From an uncultured Collinsella sp. (GTDB taxonomy: Bacteria; Actinomycetota; Coriobacteriia; Coriobacteriales; Coriobacteriaceae): 14,476 bases of DNA. Where the stretch lies: the NCBI GenBank assembly GCA_902472315.1, contig CABRNM010000034.1, positions 1 to 14,476 of the forward strand, written 5' to 3'. Numbering within the stretch: the first letter of the stretch is position 1; each line of letters begins with the position of its first letter. Position numbers and translations under genes: made by a program. Below the pieces are notes generated by a model that did no database searches, was not told the DNA's origin, and saw only the letters and a list, made by a program, of their open reading frames with translations. Below, one piece after another: positions 1 through 6,415 of this stretch.

Positions 1-55
1 GAACTTCTGACCTCTTCCGTGTCAGGGAAGCGCTCTCCCCCTGAGCTAAACGCCC
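1..55 (-). tRNA. tRNA-Val (anticodon GAC), 3' part outside the window
   Basis: Read on the minus strand the molecule begins at 55 with the acceptor 5' strand GGGCGTT. It continues with the D stem GCTC/GAGC and the anticodon stem CTTCC/GGAAG, which encloses the 7-base loop CTGACAC. The central triplet GAC (complement of 21-23) reads valine GUC/GUU codons. A five-base variable loop follows, and the T stem begins with AGAAG before the left edge cuts it off. The second half of the T arm, the acceptor 3' strand and any encoded CCA lie outside the window. A minus-strand promoter sits just upstream. Confidence 0.93.
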
Positions 56-84
56 GATCAAGGGTGCGCGAGTGCGCAGGGAAT

Positions 85-113
85 AATATAACGGAGCTCC
101 CGCCCAGAGGCAA
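85..113 (-). promoter_or_regulatory. Promoter of tRNA-Val(GAC)
   Basis: On the minus strand a -35 box TTGCCT (complement of 108-113) is followed by exactly 17 bases and a -10 box TATATT (complement of 85-90). This predicts a transcription start about 20-25 bases before the tRNA 5' end. The close match to the sigma-70 type consensus and the position directly ahead of the tRNA make this the best-supported promoter in the window. Confidence 0.75.
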
Positions 114-207
114 GAACTATTTTTTAAAAAGCGGCGATTTGTGACCCTATCCGCCCCGATGCAGTGCGAACAGCACACGGAAAGTCGCGTTTGTACCCCC
201 GATGAAC

Positions 208-236
208 TGCACATTCGCGTAAAATAACTCCATTAT
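208..236 (+). promoter_or_regulatory. Possible promoter of the secreted-protein cluster
   Basis: TGCACA (208-213) and CATTAT (231-236) are separated by 17 bases and each match the sigma-70 consensus at four of six positions. An AT-rich TAAAAT lies at 220-225 but has no partner box at normal distance. The first gene of the cluster (start 286) needs a promoter in the 56-285 interval, which is the only reason to prefer this weak candidate. Confidence 0.25.
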
Positions 237-273
237 GGGCAAATGGTGTCCAGGTAGTTTACAACGCGGCAAA

Positions 274-284
274 TGGGGGAGGGG
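274..284 (+). promoter_or_regulatory. Shine-Dalgarno sequence fixing the start at 286
   Basis: A purine run (GGGGGAGGGG, within 274-284) lies directly before the ATG at 286. The earlier in-frame ATG at 235 has no such site and would add a Trp/Gly-rich stretch unlike the N-termini of the three downstream paralogs, so 286 is preferred. Confidence 0.6.
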
Positions 285-285
285 C

Positions 286-1170
286 ATGTCGGACGCGCGT
301 TCGCTGCAAAAACAGTTCAATCGCATGCTCGCCACGTTGCTGGTGGCCCTTGCTGTTGCCGGAGCTGTAACGTACGCCTGGTACATCTACAACGCCAACC
401 GTCATATCACCGACGTCAAGATGGCCGCGGGCACGGGCGTTACCTTCCTTATCTCCAACGAGTACGACGGCGAATACAAAACCAATGCCGGCCTGAACTT
501 TGCGGGCCTGCTCGATCCCGTCTCGACCGACAACGTGCTCAACGGCTTCCAAAAGGTAACGGGCTTTACCGGCGGAACCACGCAGGACTCGCTGTTTGCC
601 AGCGTGTTTGGCACGGCCGAGCATTCCGACTACTACAAGACCTCCCTGTACCTGACCACCAACTCGGCCGCGACCGACGTGTACCTGTCGGGCATCGACT
701 TTACCGAGCAGGATCCGGCAAACCCCATCTCCACCGCCCTGCGCGTGGGGCTGGTCGCCTATGCTCCAGGGCAGGGCGATACCGTTACGGGCCAGTACGT
801 CTTTGAGGTCTCGGGCGAGCACAATCCCCAAGCGCGCTACAACACGCTCGATGGCAAGGATGCCGGCGAAAACGAGCAGAACCATCTGGTGCTCGACAGC
901 AGCCGCTCCGACGGCGCCACGGTCCATTTTGACCAGCTGACCAGCGCAAACTTCTGCGACTACAACGAAGACACTGGCATCGTGAGCCTCAAGGAGGCCA
1001 CGACCAAGATCTGCAGCCTGCCCGCCGCTGCCAAGGGCGCCAACCGCAGCACGCCCGTGCGCGTGGATGTGTACGTGTGGCTGGAAGGCTGCGACCCCGA
1101 CTGCACCAACAATCTGGCCGCCACCAGTCTGCAATCGCTGGCGCTGCGCTTTGCCGGCAAGCGTTCGTAA
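286..1170 (+). CDS. SipW-dependent (TasA/camelysin-like) secreted protein, paralog 1
   Basis: This is a predicted extracytoplasmic protein of 294 residues. A short basic N-terminus is followed by one hydrophobic segment (about 14-30) ending in T-Y-A-W at 29-32. That arrangement resembles signal peptides processed by SipW-type peptidases, such as Bacillus TasA, where the hydrophobic core ends in T-W-A before the mature start. The rest is beta-rich, polar and without further membrane segments. Near the C-terminus it carries W-L-E-G-C-D-P-D-C at 265-273 (CxxxC, Cys269 and Cys273), with Cys243 upstream; all three cysteines have counterparts in the next paralog. It is first of four tandem homologs, with 11 bp to the next gene. 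A fibre or matrix subunit, or a surface protein, is inferred from the signal type. The precise role is unknown. Confidence 0.8.
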   Translation: MSDARSLQKQFNRMLATLLVALAVAGAVTYAWYIYNANRHITDVKMAAGTGVTFLISNEYDGEYKTNAGLNFAGLLDPVSTDNVLNGFQKVTGFTGGTTQDSLFASVFGTAEHSDYYKTSLYLTTNSAATDVYLSGIDFTEQDPANPISTALRVGLVAYAPGQGDTVTGQYVFEVSGEHNPQARYNTLDGKDAGENEQNHLVLDSSRSDGATVHFDQLTSANFCDYNEDTGIVSLKEATTKICSLPAAAKGANRSTPVRVDVYVWLEGCDPDCTNNLAATSLQSLALRFAGKRS

Positions 1171-1181
1171 GGGGGTCGGGG

Positions 1182-2018
1182 ATGAGTACATCGAACATCA
1201 AAGACATCCTAAGCTCGCGTCGCCGCATGGTTGCTGCGGCCGCATGGATGCTGGTGCTGGTAGCTGCCCTGAGCGCCGCCACCTACGCCTGGTTTAGCAA
1301 CTCGCGCTACACCAACGTGACGCCCGTGGCGCATACGGTAAGCGACGAGAGCTCCGATCTGCAGATTGGCCTTTCGGCCAACGGGCCCTGGGACACGACG
1401 GCCACACTTGCCGCCGCCGACAAGACGCTCTATCCCATCTCGACGTCGGACCTCTCCCGCTTTTGGCGCGGCACGTTCCAAAACGCCGCGGGCATCACGA
1501 CCGACTACGCCGACTGCACCGCGCAGCTGGACGGCTACGCTCTCTCGGGCACGCTGTACCTCAAGGGCAGCGACAGCGCGCTCAACGTGTACCTGTATCA
1601 GGGCCAGATGAGCGTGACGAGCGATCCGCAGCTGCTTGCCGCATTGCGCCTGGGTCTTGTGATAACGACCCGGTCGGGTACGCAAACGCACATCTTTACC
1701 TGCGACGACCTGGGCAGCACCGCGGGTGCCACCAGCAGGCGCACCACCGCGCAAGACGGCGTGGTCGTGGCGGCGGGCGCCTCGGGCTGGACCTATACCG
1801 CTGACCCTGCGCGCGCCATAAGCGCCTACAGCATGGACGGCGCCGGTGACACGCCCACGGCGCGCGCGGGCGCCACGCCCATCTGCACGCTGGCCGCCAA
1901 CGAGGTGGCAAGCGTTCGCTACGTTGTGTACATGGAAGGCTGCGACGCCAATTGCATCGACGAGGCCCAGGCCCGCGATGTGGTGTTGCAGCTTGCCTTT
2001 GCCGCGGCCAAGGCATAA
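1182..2018 (+). CDS. SipW-dependent (TasA/camelysin-like) secreted protein, paralog 2
   Basis: The product has 278 residues. Three arginines (13-15) precede a hydrophobic segment (about 16-33) ending in T-Y-A-W-F at 34-38, the SipW-type signal. The mature part has a strand-rich middle with L-Y-L-K-G-S and then a short segment reading A-A-L-R-L-G-L, matching A-L-R-V-G-L in paralog 1. Near the end is M-E-G-C-D-A-N-C at 251-258 with an upstream Cys235, the same three-cysteine layout as paralog 1. The ATG at 1182 is chosen because AAGGGGG (1169-1175) sits six bases before it; longer in-frame extensions upstream would overlap paralog 1. It is predicted to be exported and cleaved by one of the two downstream peptidases. 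Exact function is unknown. Confidence 0.8.
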   Translation: MSTSNIKDILSSRRRMVAAAAWMLVLVAALSAATYAWFSNSRYTNVTPVAHTVSDESSDLQIGLSANGPWDTTATLAAADKTLYPISTSDLSRFWRGTFQNAAGITTDYADCTAQLDGYALSGTLYLKGSDSALNVYLYQGQMSVTSDPQLLAALRLGLVITTRSGTQTHIFTCDDLGSTAGATSRRTTAQDGVVVAAGASGWTYTADPARAISAYSMDGAGDTPTARAGATPICTLAANEVASVRYVVYMEGCDANCIDEAQARDVVLQLAFAAAKA

Positions 2019-2031
2019 GGGGGCGAGTGAC

Positions 2032-3024
2032 ATGGAAGATTGGAAGCACATGCCAGCAGATAGCTGCGAGGCCAAAACCCAGAGCGGGAGCCCTGCGGTC
2101 CCCTCCAACGCGGCCGTCGAGCGCACTGTGGGCTCGGACTCCGCCGCCCGCCGCCACGCCCGCCGCGCGCTTGCCTACATCGCGCTCGTCATGGTGGCGC
2201 TCGCCGCCACTTTGGGTGCCGCAACCTACGCCTGGTTTACCAACAACATGAAGGTCAACACCAACTCGGTGAGCGTGCACAGCGACACGTCCAAGCTGGT
2301 GCTGGAGCTGGGTGACGCCGACCGCGGCAGCTGGTCGCAGCAGGGAGACGTTTCCCTAACTTCTACCGCGAACGGCGCCGTGACGCTCTACCCGGTCTCG
2401 ACCTTCGACCTCAACGGCTTTGCTGCCTGTGCGCAAAACAACTCTGCCGGCGATGCCACAGTGTTTGAGCAGGCAAAAGACAACGGCTCCGCCTTCTACC
2501 ACGGCTGGATCGACCTGCGTCCCACCATCGCGGGCACGGGCGCCAGCAAGGTTAAGGGCAAGGTGAGCCTGTATCTGGCCGAATCACTGGTTCCACAGGG
2601 TGCCGATGCCGAGCTGCTGCGCGCAGCCCGCGTGGGCATAAAGATCTCGAGCGGCAACCAGGTGCTTGCCACCAACATCTTTGAGCTCGACAGCTCCGAC
2701 AGCGGCCATCGCGGCGAGCATCCCACGACTGCGCCTGCGGGCCTGGCGGGCTACGCCGATGGCATGCTGCTGGGCTGGCAAAACGGCCAACTTGCCTGCG
2801 GCGCAGACGTGAAGCAGGACCCGGCCGCCTTTACCCTGGACGCCGGCGAGACGGCTACGCGCCCGCAAAACTCGCTCGCCACGCTGGCGCTGGGCCAGAC
2901 CTATCGCCTGGACATCTATTACTACATCGAGGGCACCGACCCCGATAGCGCCGACCACCTGCGTCAAGACCCGGGCACCCTGCACCTGGCCCTCTTTGCG
3001 ACCTTGAACGGTGAGCAGCCATGA
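2032..3024 (+). CDS. SipW-dependent (TasA/camelysin-like) secreted protein, paralog 3
   Basis: This is the largest of the four, with 330 residues. Unlike paralogs 1 and 2 it has a long hydrophilic N-terminal extension of about 45 residues. This ends in an arginine-rich patch (40-45), then a hydrophobic segment (46-64) and the signal motif T-Y-A-W-F at 65-69. The body contains V-S-L-Y-L and A-A-R-V-G-I segments matching the other paralogs, and I-E-G-T-D-P-D-S at 299-306. That corresponds to the E-G-C-D-P motif but both cysteines are replaced. AAGGGGG (2017-2023) eight bases before the ATG supports this start. The stop codon overlaps the next start by four bases (ATGA), so the two are probably translationally coupled. 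It may be a variant subunit of the same assembly (inference). Confidence 0.78.
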   Translation: MEDWKHMPADSCEAKTQSGSPAVPSNAAVERTVGSDSAARRHARRALAYIALVMVALAATLGAATYAWFTNNMKVNTNSVSVHSDTSKLVLELGDADRGSWSQQGDVSLTSTANGAVTLYPVSTFDLNGFAACAQNNSAGDATVFEQAKDNGSAFYHGWIDLRPTIAGTGASKVKGKVSLYLAESLVPQGADAELLRAARVGIKISSGNQVLATNIFELDSSDSGHRGEHPTTAPAGLAGYADGMLLGWQNGQLACGADVKQDPAAFTLDAGETATRPQNSLATLALGQTYRLDIYYYIEGTDPDSADHLRQDPGTLHLALFATLNGEQP

Positions 3025-3824
3025 CGCGCAAGCAACCCGCCGCCAACTGCACGCCCGCCACCGGCAAGCCCAACGCCGCCGCGCCCGCCGACACCGACCT
3101 GCGCCGCAAGCTCACCACCACCGTGGTGCTGGTGCTGTTTGCCCTGGTGGCGATAGCCATGGCAACGTTCGCCTGGTTCTCCATCGCCGATAGCGCCAAG
3201 ACCCGCATGCTCATGATCGACGCCAACGCCGACGGTTCGCTGCGCTTTGACCTGGACGAGCACGCCACGTTTGACGAATACGTCCACAGCCTGGGCTTCG
3301 ACCAGATCTCGGCGCGTATCGCCAGCGAAAAGGGCGTGGACATTGACGCATCCAAGCTCAAGCCCGTCACCACGAGCGACTACCAGACCTTCACCTTCGA
3401 GGACGGTTCCACCGCCGACCCCGCCACCGGCGCCTACCTGGAGTTTACGCTGCACTTTATGAGCAGCACGGACCTGCGCGTGCGCCTGACCGGGCAGGAT
3501 GGTGACGGCGGCGTGTCCGGCACGCGGTTTAGCTCCGACACGCAGGGCATGGCAAGCGCCATGCGCATGAGCTTTACCGTCGACGGTCACACTTGGGTCT
3601 ACAACCCCAACGGGGGCGGGGGCTCATCCGGCGCGGCCACCGTCTTTGGACTCGACTCGGGTGCTGCCACCGCGGCCAGTGACATGTTCGACCTGATAAA
3701 AGATACGGATAAGCCGGTAACCGTTCGTATATGGCTCGAGGGAACGGACCCAAATTGCACTAATATGCTAAAAGGAGCTAACTATTCGGTTTCGATGCGC
3801 TTTAAGGGCATCGAGGAACAGTAG
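3021..3824 (+). CDS. SipW-dependent (TasA/camelysin-like) secreted protein, paralog 4
   Basis: The product has 267 residues. A polar N-terminal stretch with basic residues at 28-30 precedes a hydrophobic segment (31-48) and the signal motif T-F-A-W-F at 49-53. The mature region contains A-M-R-M-S-F, the equivalent of A-L-R-V-G-L in paralogs 1 and 2, and a glycine/serine linker (GGGGSSG). The C-terminal motif is W-L-E-G-T-D-P-N-C at 238-246, keeping only the second cysteine. The last third of the C-terminal domain (about 3694-3800) is clearly poorer in GC and uses codons such as ATA, CTA and AAA that the neighbours avoid. The start overlaps the previous stop (ATGA). The ribosome site is weak, which fits coupling. 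A TasA-like secreted subunit is the best call. Confidence 0.78.
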   Translation: MTRKQPAANCTPATGKPNAAAPADTDLRRKLTTTVVLVLFALVAIAMATFAWFSIADSAKTRMLMIDANADGSLRFDLDEHATFDEYVHSLGFDQISARIASEKGVDIDASKLKPVTTSDYQTFTFEDGSTADPATGAYLEFTLHFMSSTDLRVRLTGQDGDGGVSGTRFSSDTQGMASAMRMSFTVDGHTWVYNPNGGGGSSGAATVFGLDSGAATAASDMFDLIKDTDKPVTVRIWLEGTDPNCTNMLKGANYSVSMRFKGIEEQ

Positions 3825-3833
3825 ATATGCACG

Positions 3834-3849
3834 GCGGCCACCGGGCCGC
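3834..3849 (+). other. GC hairpin between substrate genes and signal peptidase
   Basis: GCGGCC (3834-3839) and GGCCGC (3844-3849) form a perfect six-base stem with the loop ACCG, ten bases after the stop of paralog 4. No T run follows, so it is not a standard intrinsic terminator. It may act as a partial attenuator, or as a 3' stabilising structure for the upstream mRNA, between the secreted-protein genes and the enzyme genes. Confidence 0.4.
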
Positions 3850-3884
3850 GCACGACCTAGACAGACACGGTAGTAAGGGACATC

Positions 3885-4634
3885 ATGCAATCTGTTAAAA
3901 AAGTCGCATCCATCGCGCTGAGCGTCGTCATGTGGATCATCATCCTGGTGGCGGCCCTGTATGCGTTTACCACGCTCGCCACGCGCGAGGACGGCAGCGT
4001 CTCTGACATCGCCGGCTTCACCCCGCTCGCCGTGCAGTCCGACTCCATGGCGCCCACGTTTAACAAGGGCGACCTCATCTTCATCAAAAAGTGCGACACC
4101 TCCAAGCTCGAGGTGGGCGACATCGTGACGTTCCATACCATCATCGACAACGAGTACGCGCTCAACACGCACCGCATCGCCGCCATCGACGAGGTCAACG
4201 GCATGCGCAGCTTTACCACCAAGGGCGACAACAACGACGTGGCCGATACGCACATCATCAGCGACGGCGACATCGTGGGCAAGTACCTGTTCGCGCTGCC
4301 GCAGATGGGCAAGGTCATGGACTTCCTGTCCAGCTCCATGGGCTTCCTCATTGTGATCGTGCTGCCCATGCTGCTGTTCTTTATCTACCAGGTGTATCAC
4401 CTCATCGTGGTGGGCATGAACCTCAAACGCGCTATGGCCGAGGAAGACCGCCTGGCCGCCGCGGCTGCCATCGTGGATGCCGAGGGCAAGGGCGACACCG
4501 CAACCGTCACGGCCGATAACGCCGCCGAGCAGCTCGCCCAGGCCGAGGCCAAGCTCGAGGAAGCCCGTCGTCTGAAGGCCGAGGCCGAGGCGGCGATGAG
4601 CGCGTCCAAGCAGGAGGACAGCGACAGTGAGTGA
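3885..4634 (+). CDS. SipW-type (ER/archaeal-type) signal peptidase I, copy 1
   Basis: This is a membrane serine peptidase of 249 residues, predicted to remove signal peptides at the outer face of the membrane. Residues 7-31 form the N-terminal membrane segment. The S-D-S-M-A-P box gives catalytic Ser54. N-T-H-R-I gives His96, which replaces the lysine of the usual bacterial enzymes and marks the SipW/ER type. T-K-G-D-N-N places Asp115. These correspond to the Ser/His/Asp residues important in Bacillus SipW. A second membrane segment (about 150-178) is followed by a roughly 65-residue Ala/Glu-rich helical tail, probably cytoplasmic. It lies 60 bp after the four TasA-like genes, its expected substrates, and overlaps the ATPase gene by eight bases. 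AAGGGA (3875-3880) precedes the ATG. Confidence 0.9.
   Translation: MQSVKKVASIALSVVMWIIILVAALYAFTTLATREDGSVSDIAGFTPLAVQSDSMAPTFNKGDLIFIKKCDTSKLEVGDIVTFHTIIDNEYALNTHRIAAIDEVNGMRSFTTKGDNNDVADTHIISDGDIVGKYLFALPQMGKVMDFLSSSMGFLIVIVLPMLLFFIYQVYHLIVVGMNLKRAMAEEDRLAAAAAIVDAEGKGDTATVTADNAAEQLAQAEAKLEEARRLKAEAEAAMSASKQEDSDSE
4612..4617 (+). promoter_or_regulatory. Ribosome binding site deciding a GTG start
   Basis: A perfect AGGAGG lies inside the end of the peptidase gene, nine bases before GTG at 4627. It supports starting the ATPase at this GTG, which gives an eight-base overlap with the upstream gene. Confidence 0.7.
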
Positions 4635-5922
4635 GTTTCTGGGATTTGCCTGGGAGCTGCTGGCAAAGGTCGTCTACAACGTCGTTGCCGTCGTGAGCTC
4701 CATCCTTAACCTGCTGGTATTTGGCTGGGTTGAGTACTTCAACATCTTTATGACCTACTTCACCACGTTTGACCTGGTGGGCAAGATCGGCGCGGTCATT
4801 CTGTTTGCCATGCTCATCGCGGTCCCCGTGCTGATCGTGGCCATTCTGGTCCACCGCTACCGCATCAACCGCCGCCTGCATCGCGACGACACGTCCAACA
4901 AGGCGCTCTATCGCGAGATCGGCCGCCTGAACAAGCAGGTGCTCGACCTCATGGACGAGAAAAACAAGCTGCTGGCGCTCAAGGTCAATGCCATGGGCGG
5001 CACCAAGCAGATTCCGTACGTGGGCGCCTCGGCCCTGGCCGACGATCACTTGCCCACGGTGGGCAACGTGGTGGGCGCCGCTACGGGTGCTCCTGCGGGC
5101 GAGGGCGCCACGGCTGCCGTGGTGTCGGGCAATGCGTCGCTCGCGCTCGATGGCGAGGGCGTCAAGGACGCCGCGGCCGCCATGGCCAAGGCCACCGTCG
5201 AGGCCAAGACCCTTGCCGAGGAAAAGGAAATCGCCCAGGCCAACCGCTTCCCCAAGCTGTCCCTTGTGGACCTTAAGTACCGTGACTGGGAGTCCCCGGT
5301 CTACGACGATGCCATCTCGCTGGAGGACTTTGTCGACAGCTTCCGCGCGTTCGCCTGCAGCCAGATGAAGCTCTACTACACGCCCGAGATCATCCGCCGC
5401 TTTGTGGCCGGCATGGCTGCCTCCAAGCTGCTGATCCTGGAGGGCATCTCGGGTACCGGTAAGACCTCGCTGCCCTACAGCTTTAGCCGTTATTTGGACA
5501 ACCCCGCGACCATCGTGTCGGTACAGCCGAGCTTTCGCGATCGCACCGAGGTGCTGGGCTACTTTAACGAGTTCTCCAAACGCTTTAACGAGACCGAGTT
5601 CCTCCGTGCCGTGTACGAGGCGGGCCTTCGCCAACCCGTCCATGATCGTGCTCGACGAGATGAACCTCGCTCGCGTGGAGTACTACTTTGCCGAGATTCT
5701 GTCGGTGCTCGAGATGCCCAGCCACGACGAGTGGGTGCTCGACCTGGTGCCCACCCAGTGGGCGGCCGACCCCAAGGGCCTGCACGACGGCAAGCTCACC
5801 ATTCCCGACAACCTGTGGTTTATCGGCACGGCCAACAACGACGACTCCACCTTTACCATCACGGACAAGGTGTACGACCGCGCGATTCCCATCGAGCTCA
5901 ACGAGCGCGCCGACGCGTTTGA
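4627..5922 (+). CDS. AAA+ ATPase, N-terminal reading frame (membrane anchor, linker, Walker A)
   Basis: As it stands this frame encodes 431 residues from a GTG start with a strong ribosome site. Residues about 10-32 and 54-75 are hydrophobic and should cross the membrane. They are followed by a basic stretch and a probable coiled coil (about 85-120), then an Ala-rich linker to about 210. The AAA core begins near 225 and contains Walker A with Lys279 and Thr280. Genuine homology ends at about residue 332 (V-Y-E-A, nt 5611-5622). The remaining roughly 98 residues are Arg/His/Pro-rich out-of-frame sequence, as expected after a frameshift in GC-rich DNA. The product alone would bind neither Mg nor ATP normally, because Walker B is missing. 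Confidence 0.6.
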   Translation: MSEFLGFAWELLAKVVYNVVAVVSSILNLLVFGWVEYFNIFMTYFTTFDLVGKIGAVILFAMLIAVPVLIVAILVHRYRINRRLHRDDTSNKALYREIGRLNKQVLDLMDEKNKLLALKVNAMGGTKQIPYVGASALADDHLPTVGNVVGAATGAPAGEGATAAVVSGNASLALDGEGVKDAAAAMAKATVEAKTLAEEKEIAQANRFPKLSLVDLKYRDWESPVYDDAISLEDFVDSFRAFACSQMKLYYTPEIIRRFVAGMAASKLLILEGISGTGKTSLPYSFSRYLDNPATIVSVQPSFRDRTEVLGYFNEFSKRFNETEFLRAVYEAGLRQPVHDRARRDEPRSRGVLLCRDSVGARDAQPRRVGARPGAHPVGGRPQGPARRQAHHSRQPVVYRHGQQRRLHLYHHGQGVRPRDSHRAQRARRRV

Positions 5923-6316
5923 GTGCGAGCCGCACGAGCGCGTGCATGTGACGGCCGACCACCTGCAGTATCTGTTCCAGAAGGCCAAGGTCGAGTACGT
6001 GATCGATGACGAGCTGCTCCAGAAGATGCACAAGCTGGACCAGTACCTGCAGACCCGCTTTAAGCTGGCCTTTGGTAACCGTATCATCAAGCAGATGTAC
6101 GACTTTATTCCCGCGTACGTGGCGTGCGGCGGCACCGAGCTGGGCGGCATGGACTACATCATCGCCCGCAAGGTGCTCAAGAAGTTTGAGTCCATGAACG
6201 TGAGCTTTGTGCGCGACGAGATGAAGGGCCTGATCGAGTACATCGAGAAGACCTTTGGCGAGGGCGGCCTGCCCGATTCCGTCATGTACCTGCAGCGGAT
6301 CCAGAACTTCTATTAA
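5606..6316 (+). CDS. AAA+ ATPase, C-terminal reading frame (Walker B, sensor, lid)
   Basis: This frame carries the second half of the ATPase. True sequence starts around 5624 (A-F-A-N-P-S-M). The Walker B motif I-V-L-D-E-M-N is encoded from 5645, followed by V-E-Y-Y-F-A-E, the sensor region W-F-I-G-T-A-N-N-D-D-S and a conserved V-Y-D-R-A segment. An alpha-helical C-terminal lid runs to the stop at 6314-6316. The ATG codons at 5606 and 5642 are available, but neither has a convincing ribosome site, so separate translation is unlikely to be the original design. Its intact coding character, with no further stops or shifts, argues that the break is recent or a sequence error. Confidence 0.6.
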   Translation: MPCTRRAFANPSMIVLDEMNLARVEYYFAEILSVLEMPSHDEWVLDLVPTQWAADPKGLHDGKLTIPDNLWFIGTANNDDSTFTITDKVYDRAIPIELNERADAFECEPHERVHVTADHLQYLFQKAKVEYVIDDELLQKMHKLDQYLQTRFKLAFGNRIIKQMYDFIPAYVACGGTELGGMDYIIARKVLKKFESMNVSFVRDEMKGLIEYIEKTFGEGGLPDSVMYLQRIQNFY

Positions 6317-6415
6317 TGCCGTAAGCGCGGGACGTGGGACAAGACAATCAGTAGCGTTTGCCCAGTGTGGTGTCGTCACGCCCCTTACCGATCGATCCAA
6401 CCTATGGAGTAACCC

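Larger units (their letters stand above)
4627..6316 (+). pseudogene. Membrane-anchored McrB-like AAA+ ATPase, interrupted by a one-base frameshift
   Basis: The two reading frames together encode one AAA+ protein of about 562 residues if a single surplus base in GGGCC (5622-5626) is skipped. The reconstructed order is: two membrane segments, a coiled-coil linker, a helical region, Walker A G-I-S-G-T-G-K-T-S at 273-281, Walker B I-V-L-D-E-M-N at about 340-346, then a sensor-like G-T-A-N-N-D-D-S stretch and a helical lid. L-D-E-M-N followed by a V-E-Y-Y stretch is typical of the McrB branch of AAA+ proteins, which usually partner a DUF2357/McrC-type protein; such a gene follows directly. As given, Walker A and Walker B lie in different frames, so no working ATPase can be made without frameshifting. 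Sequencing error, true inactivation and programmed shifting are all possible. Confidence 0.75.

Noticed and set aside
235..285. Longer start for paralog 1 at ATG 235
   Set aside because: It would add a Trp/Gly-rich stretch unlike the paralogs and lacks a ribosome site, whereas ATG 286 has a strong one.
1..285. tRNA-Val as an integration site for a mobile island
   Set aside because: The tRNA 3' end lies outside the window, no integrase or repeated tRNA end is seen, and the cluster sits on the 5' side of the tRNA.
6317..6415. Separate promoter before the DUF2357-like gene
   Set aside because: TTGCCC at 6358-6363 could be a -35 box but no -10 box lies at a suitable distance; cotranscription with the upstream genes is simpler.
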